From: Streptomyces sp. NBS 14/10
GTDB taxonomy: Bacteria; Actinomycetota; Actinomycetes; Streptomycetales; Streptomycetaceae
Assembly (NCBI RefSeq): GCF_002224125.1
Contig: NZ_NCSM01000046.1
Span: 90,209 to 97,145, forward strand
Direction: 5' to 3'
DNA: 6,937 nucleotides
The position numbers and the translations under genes were made by a program. Below the pieces are notes generated by a model, which worked only from the letters and a program-made list of their open reading frames with translations, was not told the origin of the DNA and ran no database searches. Shown piece after piece: positions 1-6,401 of the stretch. The first letter of the stretch is position 1. Each line of letters starts with the position of its first letter.

Positions 1-32
1 GCTACGGCCGCACCGCTCCCATTCGCCACTGA
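1..32 (+). CDS. 3' end of an upstream gene, possibly type B ribosomal protein L31
   Basis: The frame starting at position 3 reads YGRTAPIRH and stops with TGA at 30-32, 35 bases before the L36 start. The two bases before it (GC) fit an arginine codon, giving R-Y-G-R. From memory, type B (cysteine-free) L31 proteins of actinobacteria end in a similar RRYG stretch, and zinc-independent L31 and L36 paralogues share an operon in several bacteria (ykgM-ykgO in E. coli). Identification is therefore inference from ten residues plus context. The open frame itself could also be chance. Confidence 0.4.
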   Translation, partial: YGRTAPIRH

Positions 33-67
33 CGGCCGGACCCGTTCGATCCTGGAAGGAGACCGTG

Positions 68-190
68 ATGAAGGTACGCAAGTCCTTGCGCTCCTTGAAA
101 ACCAAGCCCGGCGCCCAGGTGGTGCGCCGCCATGGCGTGACCTTCGTGATCAACAAGAAGGACCCACGCTTCAAGGCCCGCCAGGGCTGA
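68..190 (+). CDS. rpmJ: 50S ribosomal protein L36, zinc-independent (C-minus) paralogue
   Basis: A complete 40-residue protein beginning [11 protein letters not shown] and ending FKARQG. It is a small basic component of the large ribosomal subunit. The family signature is the MKVR start, the VVRR and TFVINKK core and the KARQG end. It contains no cysteine, so the zinc ribbon of the usual L36 is absent. This matches the alternative paralogue that in Streptomyces and other bacteria is typically expressed under zinc starvation through Zur, replacing the zinc-binding form and freeing zinc. The start is an ATG with a strong Shine-Dalgarno (GGAAGGAG at 54-61) six bases upstream. The gene may be the last of an operon: a short upstream frame ends at 32 and a strong hairpin follows. 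The Zur operator, if there is one, would lie left of the window. Confidence 0.93.
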   Translation: MKVRKSLRSLKTKPGAQVVRRHGVTFVINKKDPRFKARQG

Positions 191-211
191 CCGCTCCCCC
201 GTCGGCACACT

Positions 212-247
212 CATGGTCCGGCACCGCGCACGCGATGCCGGACCATG
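212..247 (+). terminator. Perfect 12-bp hairpin after rpmJ
   Basis: CATGGTCCGGCA at 212-223 is the exact reverse complement of TGCCGGACCATG at 236-247, with a 12-base loop that can pair further (CGC with GCG). It begins 22 bases after the L36 stop. There is no T-tract, which is common for actinobacterial terminators. A transcription terminator for the ribosomal protein operon is the simplest reading, though the palindrome could also be a protein-binding site. Confidence 0.6.
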
Positions 248-323
248 TGCAGCGGGCGGGCCTGGGCGCGGAGGCACGAGCGCCAGGGTCTGCTGGGATG
301 CACGCTGCACCGCGGGCGGTAGA

Positions 324-480
324 CCAGGACGGCGCAGGACGCGACGGACGGTGGCGGCGCAAGGCCAGCAGCGTGCCCGGGGTGATCAGCCGATGACGAC
401 GCGAGGCGGGCGGCAGCTGTCGCGCGAGAGCGGAGAGCACGGCACGATCGGCCCACGAGAGCCGCGCGCGCTCGACCTTA
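324..480 (-). pseudogene. Decayed N-terminal fragment of an integrase-core transposase
   Basis: On the minus strand, reading from 479 downwards, the frame gives KVERARLSWADRAVLSALAR, then QLPPASRRHRLITPGTLLA. This matches the region ahead of the catalytic core in streptomycete integrase-core (rve) transposases, where a WADRAVL...ALARLLP...HRLVTPGTLL pattern is usual. The transposase in the neighbouring element has the same layout (EPADRF...ALSGLIP...VTPSTLL) but a clearly different sequence, so this is a second, older element. The similarity fades into other frames after about 351, and no catalytic residues are left. The fragment stops exactly at the left end of the inserted element (480/481). 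I could not recognise its missing N-terminal codons on the other side of that element (from 1654). Positions 248-323 hold nothing recognisable. Confidence 0.6.
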
Positions 481-506
481 TGCCGCTCGAAAAGTCCGTC
501 GCTGCA
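481..506 (+). repeat. Left terminal inverted repeat (26 bp)
   Basis: It begins TGCCGCTCGAAAAGTC and continues CGTCGCTGCA. The reverse complement of the right repeat is identical except that the left copy has one extra C, after AAAAGTC. Confidence 0.85.
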
Positions 507-533
507 GGTGGCGGAGGTGACGGGTCGTCGACT

Positions 534-538
534 GGGAG
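534..538 (+). promoter_or_regulatory. Ribosome binding site pointing to the original transposase start
   Basis: GGGAG at 534-538 lies nine bases before the ATG at 548. That ATG opens MFVRLLYKMTRKLISLS, a typical beginning for this transposase family. The only start in the downstream frame, TTG 607, has no such site, so translation very probably starts at 548. Confidence 0.55.
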
Positions 539-606
539 CATGACCGGATGTTCGTACGCCTGCTGTACAAGATGACCCGCAAGTTGATCTCCCTCTCCCA
601 TCGACG

Positions 607-1626
607 TTGCTCCGCAGCGATGCCGCGAAGGACGCGGAGCTGCTCGTACTCCGCCATGAGAATGCGGTCCTGCGCCGACAGCTGACCCGACCAGTCAGCT
701 ACGAGCCAGCGGACCGGTTCCGGTTCGCAGCCCTGTCCGGACTCATACCCCGGCTGCGCTGGCGCGAGGTCTTCCCGGTCACCCCCAGTACCCTGCTCGG
801 CTGGCACCGCAGGTTCATCGCCGCGAAGCGGGACTACAGCGCGCGCCGACGCACCGGTCGACCGCCCACCGCCATGGCGACCAAGAACCTCGTCCTGCGA
901 CTGGCCGACGAGAATCCGCGCTGGGGCCACCGGCGGATCCAGGGCGAGTCGGCCCGGCTCGGACACCGGATCGCAGCCTCGACGGTGTGGCAGATACTGC
1001 ACGCAGCGGGCATCGACCCGGCGCCGCGTCGCTGCGGTCCGACCTGGCGTGAATCCCTCACCGCCCAAGCCGAGGGCATCATCGCAACGGACTTCCTCCA
1101 CATCGACACCGCACTCGGCAGGCTGTACGCGCTGGCCTTCCTCAAGCACGGTACCCCACGCCTGCACATCACCGGCGTCACCGCCAACCCCACGCGGGGA
1201 TGGACGGTGCAGCAGGCAAGAAATCTCGCCGCTGACCTCGGCATGCGCATGGAGTCCCTGTGGTTCCTGCTGCGCGATCGGGACGGCAAGTCCGGCGAGG
1301 CATTCGACGCCGTCCTCAACGCCGAGGAACTGAACGTGATCAAGAGCGCGCCACGAGCACCTCGGATGAACGCCCACTGCGAACGCGTCATCGGCAGCAT
1401 CCGCCGCGAGGTCCTCGACCACGTCCTCAGTCTGGGCGAAGCGCATGCCCGACAGGTCCTTGCTGTCTACCAGAGTCACTACAACGAGCACCGGCCCCAC
1501 CAGGCCCGCACCCAACCACCACCCGATGCCCAGAATCAGCCTGCTGCAACGGACACCGGCGGTCACCGACTGCTGCGAAGCCGCATCATCGGCGGCCTCG
1601 TCAGCGAGTACCGATACGCCGCGTGA
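607..1626 (+). CDS. DDE integrase-core transposase, frameshifted near its 5' end
   Basis: The open frame of 339 residues starts at a TTG with no ribosome binding site. The natural start is ATG 548, which reads MFVRLLYKMTRKLISLS until about 597. Adding one C to the CCC run at 597-599 would join the two frames as ...SLSPSTLLRSDAAKDAE. The N-terminal part (residues 8-26, AKDAELLVLRHENAVLRR) is a helical, zipper-like segment. A helix-turn-helix-like region follows (PVTPSTLLGWHRR, ENPRWGHRRIQGE, ASTVWQIL). The rve catalytic core then carries Asp in ATDFLHID (residue 162 or 167), Asp in LLRDRDG (224/226) and Glu in NAHCE (259), and the end is EYRYAA. All DDE residues are present, so only the 5' break argues against activity. 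This enzyme would cut and join the inverted repeats at 481 and 1653. Family-level identification is firm; IS3 versus IS481 assignment is not. Confidence 0.88.
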   Translation: MLRSDAAKDAELLVLRHENAVLRRQLTRPVSYEPADRFRFAALSGLIPRLRWREVFPVTPSTLLGWHRRFIAAKRDYSARRRTGRPPTAMATKNLVLRLADENPRWGHRRIQGESARLGHRIAASTVWQILHAAGIDPAPRRCGPTWRESLTAQAEGIIATDFLHIDTALGRLYALAFLKHGTPRLHITGVTANPTRGWTVQQARNLAADLGMRMESLWFLLRDRDGKSGEAFDAVLNAEELNVIKSAPRAPRMNAHCERVIGSIRREVLDHVLSLGEAHARQVLAVYQSHYNEHRPHQARTQPPPDAQNQPAATDTGGHRLLRSRIIGGLVSEYRYAA

Positions 1627-1628
1627 CG

Positions 1629-1653
1629 TGCAGCGACGACTTTTCGAGCGGCA
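1629..1653 (-). repeat. Right terminal inverted repeat (25 bp)
   Basis: Read on the minus strand from 1653 it begins TGCCGCTCGAAAAGTC and continues GTCGCTGCA, matching the left end of the element with a single one-base gap. Confidence 0.85.
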
Positions 1654-1734
1654 CAGGCTGGGAACTCTGGGTCGCCTACTTCTGATCCGGTGACCGATGA
1701 CCCACCAGTCGGGCCGCGTCGCAGGCGGTGCTCA

Positions 1735-1754
1735 CCGAGCCGCGCGCGGGTCGG
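1735..1754 (-). terminator. Possible terminator after the histidine kinase gene
   Basis: The 10-base self-complementary CCGCGCGCGG at 1740-1749 is flanked by CCGA and TCGG, which also pair. It lies about 40 bases past the kinase stop on the minus strand. The very short loop makes it a weak candidate. The rest of 1654-1791 shows no gene I can support. Confidence 0.25.
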
Positions 1755-1791
1755 GCGGTGGAGGTCCACAGCAGCCGCCCCTTGACATCGG

Positions 1792-3267
1792 TCAGGTCTC
1801 GGCTGGGGTGGGGGCTCGAGGGAGGCGTAGCTGGAAGCATGCTCCGAGGGTTCGGGGGGTGAGGGTGAGGGTGCCTCGGTGGCGGTGGGCCAGGTCACGG
1901 GCGATGGCGAGGCCCAGGCCGGTGCCGCCGTGGTCGCGGGAGCGGGCGTCGTCGAGCCGGACGAAGCGTTCGAAGATGCGCTCGGCGTCTTCGGCGGGCA
2001 CGCCCGGTCCGTCGTCGTGCACCGTGAGGTCGACCCAGGCGTCCTGGTTCCGGACGGTGATCTGGATGCGGTGTGTGGCGTGGCGGGCGGCGTTGTCGAT
2101 GAGGTTGCGCAGCAGTCGTTCGTATGCGTCGGGGTTTCCGTGTGCGTGTGCGGGGGCGGTGCTGTCGCAGGTGAGGGTCAGCGGCCGTTCGGTGAGGGGG
2201 TATTGCTCGGTCAGCCGGGAGGCGAGGGCTGTCAGGTCGACGGTGTCGGGGCCGGCTGCGGGGGTGCGGGTGTCGAGGCGGGCGAGGAGCAGCAGGTCCT
2301 CGGTGAGGGCGTGGAGGCGGCGGGTCTGTCGTGCGGCGGTGGTGGCCGCGGCGGGCCAGTCGGTGCGTTCCGGGTAGGCGAGCGCGACTTCCAGGCTGGC
2401 GAGCAGTGTGGTGAGGGGGCTGCGCAGTTCGTGGGCAGCGTCCGCGACGAAGCGGCGCTGCTGGGCGGCGGCGTCGTCGAGGCGTTGGAGGGTGGTGTTG
2501 ATGGTGGTGGCCAGGGCGGTGATCTCGTCCCCCGTGGCGGGGACGGTGACGCGTTCGCGGGGGTCGCTCGCGGTGACCGAGGCGGTGAGGACGCGGATGG
2601 CTTCGACCGGCCGCAGCGCGATACGGACGGCGAAGTAGGCGACGGCGGCGATCAGTACGAGGCTGACGAGCCCGGCCCGCAGCAGCAGGCGGTCGGTGGT
2701 CTTGGTCATTGCCTCGGCTGTGTGCGGAAGTACCACCACATAGACCCGCAGCTTGGCATCGGCGGCGACGCCCAGAGCGGCGACTTTGTCGCTGCTCAGT
2801 TCATCGGCGCTGATATCGGCGGACATGACCAGGTAGGTCCCGCCGGCCAGTTCGGATCTGTCCCTGGGATTGTCGTCGCGGCGCACCGGTATGCGGATGG
2901 GACGGATCGTCAAGAGCGTGGACTCCATGGCCTCCGATGGGGCGGGCAGCACATGGCGGGTGCCGGGATCGAGGTCGTCCATGCCTCCGCCGTAGGCGAC
3001 AGCGGAGCGCCGGCCGCTCGCGACGACCTCGTACGGCACGGCGCTTCTGCGAACGGGGACCACACCCTTGTTCAGCTGATCGACGAGAGACCAGAGCTGC
3101 GTCTGGGCTTGTTCTTCGGCGATCTGCGTGCCCTGGCGGTAGACGTCGTGGTGTACCCACCAGCCGATGCCCACCAGGATGACGGCGGCGGTCGAGGCGG
3201 CGGCCAGGGCCGCGCGGGCTCGTACCGAACGCGGCCACCAGCGGCGTCGCGGCTCAGTCGCGTTCAC
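1792..3267 (-). CDS. HAMP-domain sensor histidine kinase
   Basis: Membrane sensor kinase of 491 residues that autophosphorylates on His and passes phosphate to the response regulator encoded just upstream. Order: short cytoplasmic arginine-rich start; TM1 about residues 19-38; extracytoplasmic sensor about 39-193, of no family I recognise; TM2 about 194-217; HAMP about 218-270; H-box FVADAAHELRSP with phospho-acceptor His279; N-box LLRNLIDNAARHA (386-397); G1 DDGPG (418-422); F-box IFERF (431-435); G2 GGTGLGL (447-453). All kinase boxes are intact. I chose the GTG at 3267 because it overlaps the regulator stop by 14 bases, follows GGTGGA at a suitable distance and gives a normal N-terminus. 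The same frame stays open much further upstream only because of the regulator frameshift, so a 779-residue fusion reading is an artefact. The stimulus is unknown. Confidence 0.92.
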   Translation of the reverse strand: MNATEPRRRWWPRSVRARAALAAASTAAVILVGIGWWVHHDVYRQGTQIAEEQAQTQLWSLVDQLNKGVVPVRRSAVPYEVVASGRRSAVAYGGGMDDLDPGTRHVLPAPSEAMESTLLTIRPIRIPVRRDDNPRDRSELAGGTYLVMSADISADELSSDKVAALGVAADAKLRVYVVVLPHTAEAMTKTTDRLLLRAGLVSLVLIAAVAYFAVRIALRPVEAIRVLTASVTASDPRERVTVPATGDEITALATTINTTLQRLDDAAAQQRRFVADAAHELRSPLTTLLASLEVALAYPERTDWPAAATTAARQTRRLHALTEDLLLLARLDTRTPAAGPDTVDLTALASRLTEQYPLTERPLTLTCDSTAPAHAHGNPDAYERLLRNLIDNAARHATHRIQITVRNQDAWVDLTVHDDGPGVPAEDAERIFERFVRLDDARSRDHGGTGLGLAIARDLAHRHRGTLTLTPRTLGACFQLRLPRAPTPAET

Positions 3268-3933
3268 GGTCGTCCACCAGCCGGTAGCCGGCACCCCGTA
3301 CGGTCTGCAGGGACTGCCGGTGGAACGCGGCGTCCACCTTCTTGCGGAGGGCGCTGACGCGCGCCTCCACCAGGTTGGGATCCCGGGCTTCGTCGGGCCA
3401 CGCGTGATAGAGCAGATCCGTTTGGGAGACCGTCTGGCCCGCCCGGCGGGCCAGCAGCTCCAGCACGGCGAACTCCCGGGGTGTGAGTTCCACCCGGGCC
3501 CCGGCCCGGCGGCAGACCCGCCCGGCGACATCCAACGAGAGGTCGCCCACGGCAAGGACGGGCGGGGCGACCGTGGCGGCTCGTCTGACCAGGGCCCGCA
3601 GCCGGGCGACGAGCACCATGTAGGAGAAGGGTTTGGCCAGGTAGTCGTCGGCCCCTGTGTCCAGGGCCTCTGCCTGATCCCAGTCCCGTCCTTGGCGGTG
3701 AGAACCAGGATGGGGGTCGCGTTGCCCTCCCGGCGCAGCTGGGCGCAGACCTTGTAGCCGTTGAGTCCGGGCAGCATCAAGTCCAGTACGACCAGGGCGT
3801 ATTCGCCGGTCCGGGCCATCCACAGTCCCTGTCGGCCGTCATGGGCGAGGTCGACGCTGTAGCCCTCGGCGGTCAGACCGGTGTGCAGGGTGTGGGCAAG
3901 GTCCACCTCGTCTTCGACCACCAGGATGCGCAT
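3254..3933 (-). pseudogene. OmpR-family response regulator, interrupted by a one-base frameshift
   Basis: Receiver domain plus winged-helix DNA-binding domain, the partner of the following histidine kinase. From ATG 3933 the frame reads MRILVVEDEVDLAHTL, with acidic pocket E7/D8, phospho-acceptor Asp51 (VVLDLMLPG) and Thr79 (VLTAKDG). It then runs out of frame. The neighbouring frame resumes with DWDQAEALDTGADDYLAKPF, whose Lys (101 after correction) completes the receiver. The effector domain follows: VGDLSLDVAGR, ELTPREFAVLELLARRAG, DPNLVEARVSALRKKVD and TVRGAGYRLVDD, with the stop at 3254-3256. Restoring one base in the CCC run at 3685-3687 gives 226 residues, the normal family length, with no other damage. 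As written, the protein would lack its DNA-binding domain. A real mutation or a base-calling error are both possible. The Shine-Dalgarno is weak (AAGG, ten bases from the ATG). Confidence 0.9.
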
Positions 3934-3977
3934 GTGGTGCAACCTTGCACAGCGCCGCCCCGTCTTCCTGATCGGCC

Positions 3978-4003
3978 GGTCAGGTTGGGTCAGCAACCGG
4001 TCA
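3978..4003 (-). promoter_or_regulatory. Three TGACC direct repeats, candidate response-regulator operator
   Basis: On the minus strand TGACC occurs at 4003-3999, 3992-3988 and 3982-3978, that is at steps of 11 and 10 bases, about one helical turn. The last repeat is 45 bases before the regulator ATG. OmpR-family dimers commonly bind tandem repeats with this spacing and often regulate their own operon. The assignment is inference from spacing and position. Confidence 0.4.
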
Positions 4004-4234
4004 ACGAGGTCCGGGCACGCTGGCCGAGTGTCTTCGCCACTACTGAAAGGCCCTGTCGCCGATGTGCTGTGAGGAACGTGGCCCCGCCGTGGCCAGAACG
4101 GTCTCCCCCTCCCGTACTCGCCCGTCGACAATCACCGAGCCCGGCCAAAGCCGTTGTCGTCATCGCGCCCTTGCCGCTGACCAGCGCTCTATTGATCCGA
4201 AACTCAATCGGTTCTATTCGGGGATGTAGCGGAC
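4004..4234. other. Intergenic region between two divergent units
   Basis: Together with 3934-3977 this is a gap of about 300 bases between the regulator start (minus strand) and the membrane protein (plus strand). Frames through it give low-complexity Arg/Ser/Thr/Pro-rich peptides without recognisable domains or ribosome binding sites. It should contain the divergent promoters. I support only the TGACC repeats and a weak promoter-like pair in it. Confidence 0.5.
4192..4220 (+). promoter_or_regulatory. Weak promoter-like sequence ahead of the membrane protein gene
   Basis: TTGATC at 4192-4197 and TATTCG at 4215-4220 are separated by 17 bases, the optimal spacing for the housekeeping sigma factor. 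The -35 box is good, but the -10 box lacks the usual final T. It lies in an unusually AT-rich patch directly ahead of the plus-strand gene. It is a candidate only. Confidence 0.25.
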
Positions 4235-6085
4235 GTGCGGGCCCCCGAAGTAGCCGCGGACGACGTGTGGCTGACGTTGACGCCGGTGGAAGAATCTGCG
4301 TGTGGATTAATTCGACGAGATCGAGACGGCGAACACCCGTCGCCAGTAAAATGTTCGAGCAATTCTTGCCGATCATCGATCCAGAAATCGATCAAATTGC
4401 CCAGTGAGACGTTCGATAGCTCCACAAGAGTTCCGCAGGAAATACTGAACGGACGACCATTGCCTCTCTCCGCCCCGGCGGTCCAACTGCCTGTAGATAG
4501 TGTTCATGCCAGCAGATTCACATGGGCGCGTACATGCTGGCGCCAGCACTACGTCCCGATTTCGGCTACCGCCCTGGCCTTGCCGCTGTATGCAGTATGG
4601 GCCGCCTATCTGGCAACAGGTGGCGGTGACCTTGCCGCGCAAATTTCATGGGCGGATTTCGTCTCCCGACACCCCGGGTCCCCCTACAACCTGGGCTGGT
4701 ACGGGGGCATCCATGTCGGCAACTACAGTATAATTGCGCCGCAGCTGATGGCTTTTCTTGGTGTGCGGACTGTCACCGCGGGGGCGGGAATCATTGCCAC
4801 GTGGTTCATGGGGCGCGTGTTCGTACGTAGCGGAGTAAGTCGTCCGCTGTGGCCTACACTCCTGGCGACCCTGTCTCTCTGGGCGAATGTCGCATCGGGG
4901 CGCTCGACTTTCGCACTGGGCGTGACTCTGGCACTAGTATCCTGTCTTGGCCTGGCAGGTTCCAGCCGGCGCTTGGTCCTTGCATCGGCGTTCAGCGCCC
5001 TGGCAACTCTGGCCAGTCCCGTCGCAGGGCTGTTCCTCCTGGTTCTTGGGGCAGGGTGGTTCTTGAACCGAGATATTGGAAGAGCTATCGCTGTTTGTGC
5101 ACCGCCTGTCGCAGTGGTCGCTTTGGAAATCTTGCTCTTTCCTTTTAGCGGCGTAATGCCCATGGCAATGGGCGATATTTGGAAGCCAGCCCTCTTCGGA
5201 ATCGTTCTGGCGCTGCTGGCACCGCGAGAGTGGAGGACTCTACGTTTCAGCTCCGCGGTTTATGCGTCAGGTGTGGTTTTGACCCGACTGATTTCTTCGC
5301 CTGTCGGTTCCAACGTAATCCGTCTCGCTGAACTATTCGGGCCTCCGGTGCTTCTCTGCGTGCTACTCGAGCGCGGCGTTCGAATAGCGCCAAGGATAGC
5401 TATCGGGCTTTCCCTCGCTCTTTCTGTGCAGTGGGTGACGGCACACACTGTCCATGTGCTCAAAATGTCGACACCTGTGCCGTCATGGGCGTCCCACACG
5501 CAAGGTGTGCTGAAGGCACTCGACCGTTTTCACGCGGACCGCACGCGTGTGGAGGTAGTGCCTGCTGTCAATCATCGCGAAACCACCGCACTCGGTCCTC
5601 ACGTGAATCTGGCACGGGGGTGGAATCGTCAGCTCGATGTAGAACGTGGGGGCCTGTTCTATGAAAACCAGTTCACGATTGGGAAATATCGCGCATGGCT
5701 CGACAAGTGGGCGGTAGGTTATGTCGTCTTGCCGGGGGGTGAGCCTGACTGGGCGGCAAAAGACGAAGCCAAGCTCGTCCGCAGCAGACCAAGCTGGCTG
5801 GAGCCGGTATGGCACGACTCCCAGTGGCAGATTTATCGGGTGAAGGGTGCCAGGCCAATTATCTCAGGTGCAGATGCGTCAGTCGTCAGCAGCGACAACG
5901 CAAAAATTGCAGTACAAGTTCCCAAGCCCGGCATGGTCAGGTTGCGTATCCCCTATTCCCCCTGGCTACGCACCAGCGCTGGTTGTATCGAGCGTGATGG
6001 CGACTGGATCCGTTTCAAAGTTTCCACACCAGGGCTGTATGAAATCGGCAGCTCCTATGCGGTGCCTTGGCAAGGGAACTGCTGA
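4235..6085 (+). CDS. Uncharacterised polytopic membrane protein with C-terminal soluble domain
   Basis: 616 residues if started at GTG 4235. Hydrophobic segments lie at about residues 105-127, 168-193, 205-220, 226-242, 247-277 (perhaps two), 281-304, 318-330, 339-355, 362-378 and 388-406. A soluble region follows to the end (about 410-616). Conserved-looking stretches are the loop HPGSPYNLGWYGG (146-158), ASPVAGLF (260-267), SSPVGSNVIRL (354-364), NLARGWNRQ (458-466) and RIPYSPWL (571-578). I recall these from a widespread but uncharacterised streptomycete membrane protein family. The loop-plus-ectodomain layout suggests a GT-C-like glycosyltransferase, but no catalytic motif is proven. The start is doubtful: GTG 4235 has no good Shine-Dalgarno, and codons 25-75 include rare TTA and ATA and look non-coding. 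TTG 4460 (541 residues) is the main alternative. GC content is visibly lower than in neighbouring genes, suggesting transfer. An apparent kinase gene follows after 20 bases, possibly co-transcribed. Confidence 0.8.
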   Translation: MRAPEVAADDVWLTLTPVEESACGLIRRDRDGEHPSPVKCSSNSCRSSIQKSIKLPSETFDSSTRVPQEILNGRPLPLSAPAVQLPVDSVHASRFTWARTCWRQHYVPISATALALPLYAVWAAYLATGGGDLAAQISWADFVSRHPGSPYNLGWYGGIHVGNYSIIAPQLMAFLGVRTVTAGAGIIATWFMGRVFVRSGVSRPLWPTLLATLSLWANVASGRSTFALGVTLALVSCLGLAGSSRRLVLASAFSALATLASPVAGLFLLVLGAGWFLNRDIGRAIAVCAPPVAVVALEILLFPFSGVMPMAMGDIWKPALFGIVLALLAPREWRTLRFSSAVYASGVVLTRLISSPVGSNVIRLAELFGPPVLLCVLLERGVRIAPRIAIGLSLALSVQWVTAHTVHVLKMSTPVPSWASHTQGVLKALDRFHADRTRVEVVPAVNHRETTALGPHVNLARGWNRQLDVERGGLFYENQFTIGKYRAWLDKWAVGYVVLPGGEPDWAAKDEAKLVRSRPSWLEPVWHDSQWQIYRVKGARPIISGADASVVSSDNAKIAVQVPKPGMVRLRIPYSPWLRTSAGCIERDGDWIRFKVSTPGLYEIGSSYAVPWQGNC

Positions 6086-6092
6086 CGCGAGA

Positions 6093-6098
6093 GGGGAG
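6093..6098 (+). promoter_or_regulatory. Strong ribosome binding site at the head of the broken kinase gene
   Basis: GGGGAG lies seven bases before ATG 6106, the best Shine-Dalgarno in this part of the window. The ATG opens only MAEQ before TGA at 6118, in the same frame as the kinase domain further on. This suggests 6106 was the original kinase start. Confidence 0.5.
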
Positions 6099-6105
6099 AA
6101 CAGGG

Positions 6106-6401
6106 ATGGCGGAGCAATGACATCCGATCAGGCGGGAGACGCCCGGGCGGATCCGCCCGTTCCCGAGGATCAGGGGCGGGAAGTCCCCGGCTCAGCGCGA
6201 GGACATCGCATCCTCGGGCATGAGCCCTGACCGAGTCGTGGCCGGCCGCTACCGTCTGCTCGCCCCTCTCGGAGAAGGCGGCATGGGCACCGTGTGGCGC
6301 GCCCACGACGAGGTGCTGCACCGGGAGGTCGCCGCCAAGTCCGGGCTCCGGCCGGGCTGCCCAGCGCCAAGGTGGAGCGTTTGTACACGCGGCTGAAGCG
6401 T
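6106..6401 (+). pseudogene. 5' fragment of a PknB-type Ser/Thr protein kinase gene
   Basis: The N-terminal lobe of a Hanks-type kinase can be read from ATG 6220 as [20 protein letters not shown], followed by [20 protein letters not shown]. This contains the Gly-rich ATP loop (LGEGGMGTV) and the ATP-contacting lysine (AAG 6337-6339). The sequence then shifts frame and continues as [21 protein letters not shown], the normal next segment in streptomycete kinases (VAVKEVRAP...[11 protein letters not shown]). About four bases (a GAGG-like stretch) appear lost at 6339/6340. Upstream, ATG 6106 with a strong Shine-Dalgarno gives MAEQ then stop. A second frame from ATG 6117 gives an Asp/Pro-rich peptide to 6230, so the linker carries further shifts. 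Homology ends at about 6401, where a transposase fragment begins. The catalytic loop, activation segment and everything after are missing, so the gene is dead. Confidence 0.82.

Larger units (their letters stand above)
481..1653 (+). mobile_element. Insertion sequence, 1173 bp, with terminal inverted repeats
   Basis: The element is bounded by imperfect inverted repeats at 481-506 and 1629-1653 that enclose a single transposase gene, whose stop codon (1624-1626) is two bases from the right repeat. The left boundary coincides with the break in an older transposase fragment, which supports the end position independently. The flanks (CTTA on the left, CAGG on the right) do not form a visible target-site duplication. 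Either an adjacent deletion has occurred or the ends are misplaced by a few bases. The integrase-type DDE transposase suggests the IS3/IS481-like superfamily; I cannot name the element. Confidence 0.8.

Noticed and set aside
2..310. A 102-codon minus-strand frame opposite L36
   Set aside because: It is antisense to a firmly identified ribosomal protein gene and crosses the terminator hairpin.
478..1566. A 362-codon minus-strand frame across the insertion sequence
   Set aside because: It is antisense to the clearly identified transposase and has no recognisable domain.
1879..3357. A 492-codon plus-strand frame opposite the histidine kinase
   Set aside because: It is the Gly/Val-rich mirror of the kinase gene, an effect of high-GC codon use, with no domain and no convincing ribosome binding site.
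1792..4131. A single 779-residue receiver-kinase hybrid on the minus strand
   Set aside because: The middle part is Pro/Ser/Arg/Trp-rich nonsense produced by the regulator frameshift. The true effector domain reads in the next frame, and the kinase has its own GTG start.
3990..4376. A 128-codon minus-strand frame in the regulator upstream region
   Set aside because: It has mixed composition, no known motif and overlaps the probable promoter and operator region.
4204..4425. A 73-codon minus-strand frame with a protein-like start (SNVSLGNLIDFWIDDRQELL)
   Set aside because: The first 30 residues look helical and plausible, but there is no Shine-Dalgarno, the rest is low-complexity Ser/Arg/Thr, and I recognise no family.
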